Positions 25,063-33,236 of a stretch of DNA of 64,000 bases are shown here, one piece after another. Under the pieces are notes generated by a model. The model worked only from the letters and a program-made list of their open reading frames with translations, searched no databases and was not told the origin of the DNA. The position numbers and the translations under genes are program-made. Source of the DNA: Pseudomonas sp. 30_B (GTDB lineage Bacteria; Pseudomonadota; Gammaproteobacteria; Pseudomonadales; Pseudomonadaceae); assembly GCF_017491605.1 (NCBI RefSeq), contig NZ_JAFGYY010000009.1, forward strand, positions 62,001 to 126,000. The letters run 5' to 3'. Positions within the stretch are counted from its first letter, which is position 1. The number at the start of each line of letters is the position of its first letter.

Positions 25063-26782
25063 GTCGCTGTACCGGTTGAGCCTCGCGCACCCGCATCTGC
25101 CCATCCTGCAATTCCAGATGCAGATCGGCAGCGGCCAGGGTGGAGGCGCGGTGGCTGATCAGCAGCCGCGTGCGGCCGGCGAACAGTTGGTCGATGGCGG
25201 CGATCACCTCGCGCTCGGTGCTTTCGTCGACCTGCGAGGTGGCTTCGTCGAGCACCAGGATCAGCGGGTCCTGCAGCAGCGCGCGGGCGATGGCGATGCG
25301 TTGTTTCTGCCCGCCGGACAGCTGCTGGCCACGCTCGCCCAATGGGCTGTCGAAGCCCTCCGGCAAGCTGGCGACCAGGCCGTCGAGCTGCGCGGCGCGG
25401 GCGGCTTTCTCGATGGCTTCGCGCGTCGACTCGGGCGCGCTGTAAGCGAGGTTGTCGGCGAGGCTGCCACGGAACAGCACGATGTCCTGGCTGACCACCG
25501 CCACACGCCGACGCAGGGCGTGCAGGTCCAGTTCGCGCAGGTCCACGCCATCGAGCAGGATGCGGCCCTGGTCGGGGTCGTAGAAGCGTTGCAGCAGGTC
25601 GATCAGGGTAGTCTTGCCGACGCCGGACGGGCCGCTCAGCGCGACCTTGAGGCCGGCGGGAATCACCGCCTGCACATTCTGCAGGACCGGTTGCGCGCGG
25701 CCCGGCCAGGCGTAGTGCAGATTCTCCAGGCGCAGCTCGCCGTCGTGCGGCATCGGTCGTGGCGAAGCCGGGGAAACGATGGTGGCTTCCTCGCCGCGCA
25801 ATTCCATGACCCGACCAAGGCTGACGGTCATGCGCTGTAGCGCGACATAGAGGCCAAGCAGGCTCTGCACCGGCCCGATGGCCATGCCGAGGTAGGTGGA
25901 AAAGGCGATCAGCGAACCCAGCTGCCAGGTGCCCTGCACCACCCAGTAGCCGCCGACCAGGAAGGCGCAGGCGCGGGACAGCGACATCAGCGTGCCGGGC
26001 ACGGCCTGGGTGAAGAACTCGGTGAGTTGCAGGCGCAGCAGCTGGCCGAGGTAGCCCTGCCCCAGCCCTTCCAGGCGCCCGGATTCGCGGGATTGCTGGC
26101 CGGCGGACTGGATGAACTTCATCGCCGGCAACGTCTCGACGAAGAACGACGAAAGGTCTGCCGAGCGCTCGCGCAGGCCGCGCGCCTCGCGCTCCACCTT
26201 GCGCCGCATCCAGCGCAGCCAGAGCACGTCCAGCGGGATCAGCAGCGCCACCAGCAGCGAGAGCTTCCAGGACAGGGTGAGCAGCAGCACCAGCGCGCCG
26301 ACCAGGCCGATCGCGCTGGAGACGGCGGAGAACAGCGAGTCCACGGCGAAGCGCTGGATCTCGGCAACGTCGCCGTCGAGCCGGGACATCAGGTCGCCGA
26401 TGCGACGGCGACCGAAGAAGCTCGGCGAGAGGGTCTGCAGGTGGCGATACAGCGCGTCACGCAGGGCGAACAGGATGCGCCCGGACAGGCGTGTGTGCAG
26501 GTAGCGGTTCAGGCCGGACAACGCCGTGCCGACCAGCCCGACGACGATCATCGCCCCGGCCACCATCACCAGTACCGGGAAGTCCTTCGCCAGCAGGCCG
26601 TCGTCGATCAGCGTCTTGGTCAGCCAGGGTTGCGCCAGCACCAGCAAGGACGCGCAGAACGACAGCCCGAGCAAGCCGGCAATCGCCAGCCGGTGCGGGC
26701 GCACGAAGCCGTACAGCCAGTGCAGCGAGGCCTTGAGCGCCTGCGGATCGTCGCTCTCGATCAGGCGGGTGAAGAACATCAT
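25052..26782 (-). CDS. qhpF: ABC exporter of amine dehydrogenase maturation (QhpF)
   Basis: 576-residue half-transporter with a six-helix membrane domain (about 25-310) fused to an ATPase domain (about 345-565). Walker A is GPSGVGKTT, the signature is LSGGQKQRIAIA, Walker B is LILVLDEATS and the H-loop is LISHRAST. QhpF is thought to move the gamma-subunit intermediate to the periplasm. The start ATG overlaps the stop of the upstream sigma54 regulator gene in an ATGA string, giving tight translational coupling. No peptidase domain is fused, in line with protease function being supplied by the next gene, qhpE. Confidence 0.82.
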   Translation of the reverse strand: MMFFTRLIESDDPQALKASLHWLYGFVRPHRLAIAGLLGLSFCASLLVLAQPWLTKTLIDDGLLAKDFPVLVMVAGAMIVVGLVGTALSGLNRYLHTRLSGRILFALRDALYRHLQTLSPSFFGRRRIGDLMSRLDGDVAEIQRFAVDSLFSAVSSAIGLVGALVLLLTLSWKLSLLVALLIPLDVLWLRWMRRKVEREARGLRERSADLSSFFVETLPAMKFIQSAGQQSRESGRLEGLGQGYLGQLLRLQLTEFFTQAVPGTLMSLSRACAFLVGGYWVVQGTWQLGSLIAFSTYLGMAIGPVQSLLGLYVALQRMTVSLGRVMELRGEEATIVSPASPRPMPHDGELRLENLHYAWPGRAQPVLQNVQAVIPAGLKVALSGPSGVGKTTLIDLLQRFYDPDQGRILLDGVDLRELDLHALRRRVAVVSQDIVLFRGSLADNLAYSAPESTREAIEKAARAAQLDGLVASLPEGFDSPLGERGQQLSGGQKQRIAIARALLQDPLILVLDEATSQVDESTEREVIAAIDQLFAGRTRLLISHRASTLAAADLHLELQDGQMRVREAQPVQRHEA

Positions 26783-28677
26783 CCCACCTTGAGTTGCTTG
26801 AGCTTGCGGTACAGCGTGGCGCGGCTGATACCCAGCGCGTCGGCGGCGGCGGAGACGTTGCCCTGGTGGCGTTCCAGCGCCTGGCGGATCAGCTCCAGTT
26901 CGTTCTCGCGAATGCTGCCGCTCTGCGGGCGCTCGCCGGCGCTGAGTTCATCCAGGGTGCTGTCCGGCAGATGGTCCAGCCCGAGCACATCCTCGCCCTC
27001 CTCGCGCATGGCCAGCGCAGTGCGCAGGACCATCTCCAGCTGGCGGATGTTGCCCGGCCAGTGGTACTCGCGCAGCAGGCCGAGCAGCTCGGCGGAGAGC
27101 TTCACCTTGGGCGCGCCCATGCGCGCCAGCAGGCTGGCGGCCAGCTCGGCGAGGTCGTCACGCTCGCGCAGCGCCGGCAGCTTCACGCTGATGCCGTTGA
27201 CGCGGTAGTAGAGGTCTTCGCGGAACTGCTTCTCTTCCACCAGGCGCTTGAGGTCGCGGTGGGTGGCGCAGATCAGCGCGACGTCGATGTCCTGCTCCTC
27301 GCCGGCGCCCAGCGGCGCCACCTTGCGCTCCTGCAGCACGCGCAGCAGGCGCGCCTGCAGGGCCAGGGGCATGTCGCCGATTTCGTCGAGGAACAGTGTG
27401 CCGCCATGGGCCTGTTGCAGCCGGCCGACCATGCCGCCGCGCCGCGAGCCGGTAAAGGCGCCGTCGCGGTAACCAAAGAGCTCGGATTCGATCAGCCCCT
27501 CGGGGATCGCCGCGCAGTTCACCGCGACGAAGGGCTTGTCGCTGCGCGCGCTGGCCTGGTGCAGGGCGCGGGCGACCACTTCCTTGCCGCTGCCGGTTTC
27601 GCCCAGCAGCAGAACCGGGAGTTCGTTGACCAGCCCCTGGCGCGCCATGCGCAGGGCACGGGCGTAGCGCGGGTGGCTACCGGCCAGGGCTTCGAGGTCG
27701 GGGCCGGCGGCCTGGCGCGGCGCGCGGTTGCTGACCGGCACCCCATGGCTGCGCAGCGGCGCCTGCAGCGTCTTGTAGAACAGCTCGCCCTTGGGCGTCT
27801 GCAGGCTGCCGACGCCGCCCTGGTAGAGCCGGCCGAGCAGCTGGTCGCCGCGCAGGCCGAGGAAGTCTTCGCTGCGCCGGCCCACCAGGCTTTCGCGGGT
27901 GGCGCCGAGCAACTGGCAGGCCTGGCCGCTGACGGCCAGCACCTTGCCGTCCAGCCCCAGCGCCAGCAGGCCCTGCCAGGCGGAGTCCAGGTACTGGCGG
28001 CGGTAATGGAAGGCGATCACCACCTGCCCCGGATGGCTGACGGCGAACAGCCGCGCCTCGATCTGGAACACCGCGAGGCTGAGCAGCGAGAGACTTTCCC
28101 GCGGGCCGGAGAGCGGGCCTTCGCGGGTCATGTCGAGCACGCCGAGGAAATTGCCCTGCGGCCCCTCGATGGGCACCGAGGTGCAGGAGAAACGGCTCAG
28201 GCGGTCGAGGAAGTGTTCGCCGCAGTCGATCTGCGTGGCGCGCTTTTCCACCAGCGCGGTGCCCAGGGCGTTGGTGCCACGGGCGGCTTCGCTCCAGCAG
28301 GCACCCTGGACGATATCGGCCAGGCCCCTGCTCTGCATGTGGTCGCGGGCGCCTTCGACGGACAGGATGGTGGCGTCGGCGTTGGCCAGAATGATCACGC
28401 CGTCGTGGCCCTGGCGCTGCTGCAGGTAGTCGAGTTCGGGAGTCGCCGCGTCGAGCAGCAGGCGGTTGCCGGCCAGCAGGACGTCCGGCTTGATGCGGGT
28501 ATCGAGGCCCTGCTCGGTGCCGCTGGCGCAGTCCAGACCGTGGTCGAGGCTGCGCCGCCAGGAAGCGTCGATTTCCTCGCGCAGCACGCCGCTGGGGACT
28601 TCGCCCTCCTGTTGCAGGCGTTCCCGGGCCAGGTGGGCTTCGCGCAGCAGGTCGCTGCTTATTGTTCTTGTGGTCAT
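26779..28677 (-). CDS. AcoR-type sigma54-dependent activator heading the qhpFEG operon
   Basis: 632 residues. An N-terminal GAF-like sensor (about 70-210) and a PAS-like stretch (about 230-310) precede the AAA+ domain (about 335-560) with Walker A GETGSGKE, the sigma54-contact loop GAFTGS (the last alanine of GAFTGA is serine), Walker [13 protein letters not shown] and arginine-bearing REDLYYRVNGI. A Fis-type helix-turn-helix ends the protein (AADALGISRATLYRKLKQL). It overlaps qhpF by 4 bp. With sigma54 promoters and matched dyads before qhpA and the aldehyde dehydrogenase, it is the best candidate activator of the amine regulon; this link is inference. GGAG precedes the ATG at 28677. Confidence 0.85.
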   Translation of the reverse strand: MTTRTISSDLLREAHLARERLQQEGEVPSGVLREEIDASWRRSLDHGLDCASGTEQGLDTRIKPDVLLAGNRLLLDAATPELDYLQQRQGHDGVIILANADATILSVEGARDHMQSRGLADIVQGACWSEAARGTNALGTALVEKRATQIDCGEHFLDRLSRFSCTSVPIEGPQGNFLGVLDMTREGPLSGPRESLSLLSLAVFQIEARLFAVSHPGQVVIAFHYRRQYLDSAWQGLLALGLDGKVLAVSGQACQLLGATRESLVGRRSEDFLGLRGDQLLGRLYQGGVGSLQTPKGELFYKTLQAPLRSHGVPVSNRAPRQAAGPDLEALAGSHPRYARALRMARQGLVNELPVLLLGETGSGKEVVARALHQASARSDKPFVAVNCAAIPEGLIESELFGYRDGAFTGSRRGGMVGRLQQAHGGTLFLDEIGDMPLALQARLLRVLQERKVAPLGAGEEQDIDVALICATHRDLKRLVEEKQFREDLYYRVNGISVKLPALRERDDLAELAASLLARMGAPKVKLSAELLGLLREYHWPGNIRQLEMVLRTALAMREEGEDVLGLDHLPDSTLDELSAGERPQSGSIRENELELIRQALERHQGNVSAAADALGISRATLYRKLKQLKVG

Positions 28678-28853
28678 GCATCGCTCCGGTAGGTTCCGTC
28701 GCCAAGCTCAATTACGGAACTAGCAGGCTGGTCAGGGCTGTGTACACCCCCCGGCAGCGTCAGTAAAGGGGAAGACCCTGCCAGGAAGAATAGTCTTCAC
28801 TACCGGGGACAATTCCTGCGCCTACCCTTCTTCCTACGCCGCCTTCGAGTGTG

Positions 28854-28859
28854 TTGACA
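28854..28859 (+). promoter_or_regulatory. -35 element of liuR
   Basis: TTGACA, 64 bp before the liuR ATG. The liuR-type palindrome starts 15 bp downstream, which places the dyad across the stretched spacer and -10 region as expected for a MerR-family promoter. Confidence 0.6.
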
Positions 28860-28874
28860 GTGACTCAAGGCAGG

Positions 28875-28890
28875 TTTACGTTAACGTAAA
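28875..28890. promoter_or_regulatory. LiuR operator-like palindrome
   Basis: TTTACGTTAACGTAAA, a perfect 16-bp palindrome, 27 bp before the liuR start. MerR-family LiuR proteins are known to bind TTnACGT-type dyads upstream of liu operons. Confidence 0.8.
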
Positions 28891-28917
28891 GGTAAACATC
28901 CAAGCAAGAGCATTCCC

Positions 28918-29322
28918 ATGTCCACGACCTACACCATCTCCGAGCTGGCCCGCGAACTGGACGTCACCACCCGCGCCATCCGCTTCTATGAGGAGCAAGG
29001 CATGCTCAGCCCCGAGCGCCGAGGCCAGGAGCGCGTCTACAGCCCGAAGGATCTGGTCGCCCTGAAGCTGATCCTGCGCGGCAAGCGCATCGGCTTCTCG
29101 CTGGCCGAGTGCAAGGAGCTGATCGACCTCTACGACCCCAGCAGCGGCAACCAGAAGCAGCTGCAGACCTTCCTCGGCAAGATCACCGCCCGCCGTGCGC
29201 AGCTGGAACAGCAGCTGCTGGACATCGAGCAGATGAAACTGGAACTGGACACGGCCGAGGAGCGCTGCCTGGCGGCCATGGCCGAGACCGACAAACCCCG
29301 GAAGCAGCCGGCCACGAACTAA
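28918..29322 (+). CDS. liuR: MerR-family regulator of leucine/isovalerate catabolism
   Basis: 134 residues. The MerR winged helix is at the N-terminus (YTISELARELDVTTRAIRFYEEQGMLSPERRGQERVYS), followed by a coiled coil (KQLQTFLGKITARRAQLEQQLLDIEQMKLELDTAEERC) that would form the dimer. No metal-binding cysteine pair is present, in line with a coenzyme-A-ester sensor. It heads the complete liu gene set and has a matching palindrome in its own promoter, so it probably represses or tunes both itself and liuABCDE. Confidence 0.92.
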   Translation: MSTTYTISELARELDVTTRAIRFYEEQGMLSPERRGQERVYSPKDLVALKLILRGKRIGFSLAECKELIDLYDPSSGNQKQLQTFLGKITARRAQLEQQLLDIEQMKLELDTAEERCLAAMAETDKPRKQPATN

Positions 29323-29542
29323 GACAAGCCCGGACCTTGCGAGCTAGAGGCAGGCAAGGCGAACGACCAACGGGAGTAACAGCCGCAGGCTGGCCCGAAG
29401 GGAGAGCGCCAGCGAATCAAGACGCCGAGAACGCGGAGTTAACACTTGTTAATGAGCAGTTCGAGGCGGCTTTCAACGCAGCCTGACCGACGCGCAGCAG
29501 GTCCGCTCCCTCACTCCGACTACAAGTACAATAGGTGACCCC
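29323..29542. repeat. liuR-liuA spacer, candidate dispersed element
   Basis: 220 bp without a gene. It holds a string I associate with a widespread Pseudomonas intergenic repeat (GAGCTAGAGGCAGGCAAGGC at 29340 onward, GCAGGCTGGCCCGAAGGGAG, GACGCCGAGAACGCGGAG) and ends in TTAACA-CT-TGTTAA (29439-29452). Only one copy occurs in this window, so repeat status is from memory, not shown here. Confidence 0.35.
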
Positions 29543-30706
29543 ATGAGCTACCCCTCCCTCAACTTCGGCCTCGGCGAAACCATCGACATGCTGCGCGAGC
29601 AGGTGCAAGGCTTCGTCACCAGCGAACTTGCCCCGCGCGCCGCGCAGATCGACGCCGACAACCTGTTCCCCATGGACATGTGGAAGAAGTTCGGCGATAT
29701 GGGCCTGCTCGGCATCACCGTCGCGGAGGAATACGGCGGCGCCAACATGGGTTACCTGGCCCACGTCATCGCCATCGAGGAAATCAGCCGTGGCTCGGCT
29801 TCGGTCGGCCTGTCCTATGGCGCGCACTCCAACCTGTGCGTCAACCAGATCAAGCGCAACGGCAATGCCGAGCAGAAGGCCAAGTATCTGCCCAAGCTGA
29901 TCAGCGGCGAGCATATCGGCGCCCTGGCCATGAGCGAGCCCAACGCCGGCTCCGACGTGGTGTCGATGAAGCTGCGCGCCGAGAAGCGCGGCGACCGCTT
30001 CGTGCTCAACGGCAGCAAGACCTGGATCACCAACGGACCGGACGCCAACACCTACGTGATCTACGCCAAGACCGAGCCGGAGAAAGGCGCCCACGGCATC
30101 ACCGCGTTCATCGTCGAGCGCGACTGGAAGGGCTTCAGCCGTGGCAGCAAGTTCGACAAGCTGGGCATGCGCGGCTCGAACACCTGCGAGCTGTTCTTCG
30201 ATGACGTGGAAGTGCCGGAAGAGAACGTGCTGGGCGCGGTCAACGGCGGCGTGAAGGTGCTGATGAGCGGCCTGGACTACGAGCGCGTGGTGCTCGCCGG
30301 CGGCCCCATCGGCATCATGCAGGCCTGCATGGACGTGATCGTCCCCTACATCCACGACCGCAAGCAGTTCGGCCAGAGCATCGGCGAGTTCCAGCTGATC
30401 CAGGGCAAGGTCGCCGACATGTACACCCAGCTCAACGCCAGCCGCGCCTACCTGTATGCCGTGGCCCAGGCCTGCGACCGCGGCGAGACCACCCGCAAGG
30501 ACGCCGCCGGGGTGATTCTCTACACCGCCGAGCGCGCCACCCAGATGGCCCTGGACGCCATCCAGATCCTCGGCGGCAACGGCTACATCAACGAGTTCCC
30601 CACCGGCCGCCTGCTGCGCGACGCCAAGCTCTACGAGATCGGCGCCGGCACCAGCGAAATCCGCCGCATGCTGATCGGCCGCGAGCTGTTCAACGAGACC
30701 CGCTGA
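29543..30706 (+). CDS. liuA: Isovaleryl-CoA dehydrogenase
   Basis: Acyl-CoA dehydrogenase of 387 residues that makes 3-methylcrotonyl-CoA and passes electrons to [18 protein letters not shown] and WITNGPDA line the flavin; the catalytic base is the glutamate in [16 protein letters not shown], placed on helix G as is typical of isovaleryl-CoA enzymes rather than at the usual C-terminal site. [34 protein letters not shown] is the C-terminal flavin contact. First structural gene of the liu operon. Confidence 0.93.
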   Translation: MSYPSLNFGLGETIDMLREQVQGFVTSELAPRAAQIDADNLFPMDMWKKFGDMGLLGITVAEEYGGANMGYLAHVIAIEEISRGSASVGLSYGAHSNLCVNQIKRNGNAEQKAKYLPKLISGEHIGALAMSEPNAGSDVVSMKLRAEKRGDRFVLNGSKTWITNGPDANTYVIYAKTEPEKGAHGITAFIVERDWKGFSRGSKFDKLGMRGSNTCELFFDDVEVPEENVLGAVNGGVKVLMSGLDYERVVLAGGPIGIMQACMDVIVPYIHDRKQFGQSIGEFQLIQGKVADMYTQLNASRAYLYAVAQACDRGETTRKDAAGVILYTAERATQMALDAIQILGGNGYINEFPTGRLLRDAKLYEIGAGTSEIRRMLIGRELFNETR

Positions 30707-30726
30707 ACCCACCCGCTTCCGCCTCT

Positions 30727-30794
30727 GTAGGAGCGAGCTTGCTCGCGAACCAGCCCCCGCAGCGGAGGTTGTTCGCGAGCAAGCTCGCTCCTAC
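30727..30794. repeat. GTAGGAGC palindromic repeat, CGAGCTTGCTCG inner type
   Basis: GTAGGAGCGAGCTTGCTCGC and its inverse separated by 28 bp, lying within the liuA-liuB spacer of one operon; a long hairpin in the mRNA here may set different stabilities of the two halves. Confidence 0.85.
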
Positions 30795-30820
30795 AAAAGA
30801 TACTCGCTCGTGGAGACCCT

Positions 30821-32428
30821 ATGACCATCCTCGGCACCCAACTCAACACCCGCTCCCCGGAATACGCCGCCAACGCCGCGACCATGCTGGAGAACGTCCA
30901 GGACCTGCGCGCCCTGCTCGGCCGCGTCCATGAAGGCGGCGGCGCTGCCGCCCAGGCCAAGCACACCGCGCGCGGCAAACTGCTGGTGCGCGAGCGCATC
31001 AATCGCCTGCTGGACGCCGGCTCGCCCTTCCTCGAAGTCTCAGCCCTCGCCGCCCATGAGGTGTACGGCGAAGACGTCGCCGCCGCCGGCGTGGTCGCCG
31101 GTATCGGCCGCGTGGAAGGCGTGGAATGCATGATCGTCGGCAACGACGCCACGGTGAAAGGCGGCAGCTACTACCCGCTGACCGTGAAGAAGCACCTGCG
31201 CGCCCAGACCATCGCCCAGCAGAACCGCCTGCCCTGCATCTACCTGGTGGACTCCGGCGGCGCCAACCTGCCGCGCCAGGACGAGGTGTTCCCCGACCGC
31301 GAACACTTCGGCCGCATCTTCTTCAACCAGGCCAACATGAGCGCCCAGGGCATCCCGCAGATCGCCGTGGTGATGGGATCCTGCACCGCCGGCGGCGCCT
31401 ACGTGCCGGCGATGAGCGACGAGACCATCATGGTGCGCAACCAGGCCACCATCTTCCTCGCCGGCCCGCCGCTGGTGAAGGCCGCCACCGGCGAGGTGGT
31501 GAGCGCCGAGGACCTGGGCGGCGCCGACGTGCACTGCAAGACCTCCGGCGTGGCCGACCATTACGCCGAGGACGACGAACACGCGCTGGCCATCGCCCGC
31601 CGCTGCATCGCCAACCTCAACTGGACCAAGCAGGGCCAGCTCAACACCCGCGCCCCGCGCGCGCCGCTGTACGCCGCCGAGGAGCTGTACGGGGTGATCC
31701 CGGTGGACAGCAAGCAGCCCTTCGACGTGCGCGAGATCATCGCGCGCCTGGTCGACGGCAGCGAATTCGACGAGTTCAAGGCGCTGTTCGGCACCACCCT
31801 GGTGTGCGGCTTCGCCCACCTGCACGGCTACCCGGTGGCGATCCTCGCCAACAACGGCATCCTCTTCGCCGAGGCCGCGCAGAAAGGCGCGCACTTCATC
31901 GAACTGGCCTGCCAGCGCGGCATCCCGCTGGTGTTCCTGCAGAACATCACCGGCTTCATGGTCGGCCAGAAGTACGAGGCCGGCGGCATCGCCAAGCACG
32001 GCGCCAAGCTGGTCACCGCCGTGGCCTGCGCCCAGGTGCCGAAGTTCACCGTGATCATCGGCGGCAGCTTCGGCGCCGGGAACTACGGCATGTGCGGCCG
32101 CGCCTACGACCCGCGCTTCCTGTGGATGTGGCCCAACGCGCGGATCGGCGTGATGGGCGGCGAGCAGGCTGCCGGCGTGCTGGCCCAGGTCAAGCGCGAG
32201 CAGGCCGAACGCGCCGGCCACGCGCTGTCCGCCGAGGACGAGGCGAAGATCAAGGCGCCGATCCTCGAACAGTACGAGCGCCAGGGTCACCCCTACTACT
32301 CCAGCGCCCGCCTGTGGGACGACGGCGTGATCGACCCGGCGCAGACCCGCGACGTACTCGGCCTCGCCCTCTCCGCCTCGCTCAACGCGCCCATCGAAGC
32401 CACGCGCTTCGGCGTCTTCCGCATGTAA
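30821..32428 (+). CDS. liuB: Methylcrotonyl-CoA carboxylase, carboxyltransferase (beta) subunit
   Basis: 535 residues. Two crotonase-fold carboxyltransferase halves are visible: the acyl-CoA part with [25 protein letters not shown] and [16 protein letters not shown], and the biotin part with [11 protein letters not shown] and [20 protein letters not shown]. It transfers carboxyl from biotin on LiuD to 3-methylcrotonyl-CoA. GGAG lies six bases before the ATG. The length is normal. Confidence 0.93.
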   Translation: MTILGTQLNTRSPEYAANAATMLENVQDLRALLGRVHEGGGAAAQAKHTARGKLLVRERINRLLDAGSPFLEVSALAAHEVYGEDVAAAGVVAGIGRVEGVECMIVGNDATVKGGSYYPLTVKKHLRAQTIAQQNRLPCIYLVDSGGANLPRQDEVFPDREHFGRIFFNQANMSAQGIPQIAVVMGSCTAGGAYVPAMSDETIMVRNQATIFLAGPPLVKAATGEVVSAEDLGGADVHCKTSGVADHYAEDDEHALAIARRCIANLNWTKQGQLNTRAPRAPLYAAEELYGVIPVDSKQPFDVREIIARLVDGSEFDEFKALFGTTLVCGFAHLHGYPVAILANNGILFAEAAQKGAHFIELACQRGIPLVFLQNITGFMVGQKYEAGGIAKHGAKLVTAVACAQVPKFTVIIGGSFGAGNYGMCGRAYDPRFLWMWPNARIGVMGGEQAAGVLAQVKREQAERAGHALSAEDEAKIKAPILEQYERQGHPYYSSARLWDDGVIDPAQTRDVLGLALSASLNAPIEATRFGVFRM

Positions 32429-32438
32429 GGCCGCCGCC

Positions 32439-33236
32439 ATGACCGACTTCCAGAACATAGAACTCGACATCGACCCGCGCGGCGTCGCCAGCCTCTGGCT
32501 GAACCGCCCGGACAAGAACAACGCCTTCAACGCCCGGACCATCGCCGAGCTGATCCAGGCGCTGGCCGCCGTGGCCAACGACGAGCGCGTGCGCCTCGTG
32601 GTGCTGCGCGGGCGCGGCAAGCACTTCTGCGGCGGCGCGGACCTTTCCTGGATGCAGGAATCCGTGCAGCTGGACTACCAGGGCAACCTCGACGACGCCC
32701 AGCAGCTCGCCGAACTGCTCTACAACCTGCACCAGCTGAACAAGCCGACCCTCGCCATCGTCCAGGGCGCGGCCTTCGGAGGCGGCGTGGGGCTGGTGGC
32801 CTGCTGCGACATGGCCCTGGCCGCCGAGGACGCGCAGTTCTGCCTGTCCGAAGTGCGCATCGGCCTGATCCCGGCCACCATCGGCCCGTTCGTCACCAAA
32901 GCCATCGGCCAGCGCGCCGCCACCCGCTACGCCATGACCGCCGAACGCTTCAGCGGCGTCCGCGCCCGCGAACTGGGCCTGGTGGACGAGCACTTCCCGG
33001 CCGCCGAGCTGGACGAGAAAGCCGACGCCTGGATCGCCAACCTGCTGAACAACAGTCCGGCGGCCCTGGTGGCCTGCAAGGCGCTGTTCCACGAAGTCGG
33101 CGCGGCCGAGCTCAACCCCGAACTGCGCCGCTACACCGAAGCGGCCATCGCCCGCATCCGCATCAGCCCCGAGGGGCAGGAAGGTCTGCGCGCCTTCCTG
33201 GAAAAACGCAAACCGGCCTGGCAGGAGCAAGTCTGA
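32439..33236 (+). CDS. liuC: 3-Methylglutaconyl-CoA hydratase
   Basis: Enoyl-CoA hydratase family protein of 265 residues. GKHFCGGADLSWM and VQGAAFGGGVGLVACCDMALA form the oxyanion hole and the substrate loop; the pattern SEVRIGLIPATIGPFV is typical of the methylglutaconyl-CoA branch. It hydrates 3-methylglutaconyl-CoA to HMG-CoA. The stop codon shares a base with the liuD start (TGATG), so the two are coupled. Confidence 0.9.
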   Translation: MTDFQNIELDIDPRGVASLWLNRPDKNNAFNARTIAELIQALAAVANDERVRLVVLRGRGKHFCGGADLSWMQESVQLDYQGNLDDAQQLAELLYNLHQLNKPTLAIVQGAAFGGGVGLVACCDMALAAEDAQFCLSEVRIGLIPATIGPFVTKAIGQRAATRYAMTAERFSGVRARELGLVDEHFPAAELDEKADAWIANLLNNSPAALVACKALFHEVGAAELNPELRRYTEAAIARIRISPEGQEGLRAFLEKRKPAWQEQV

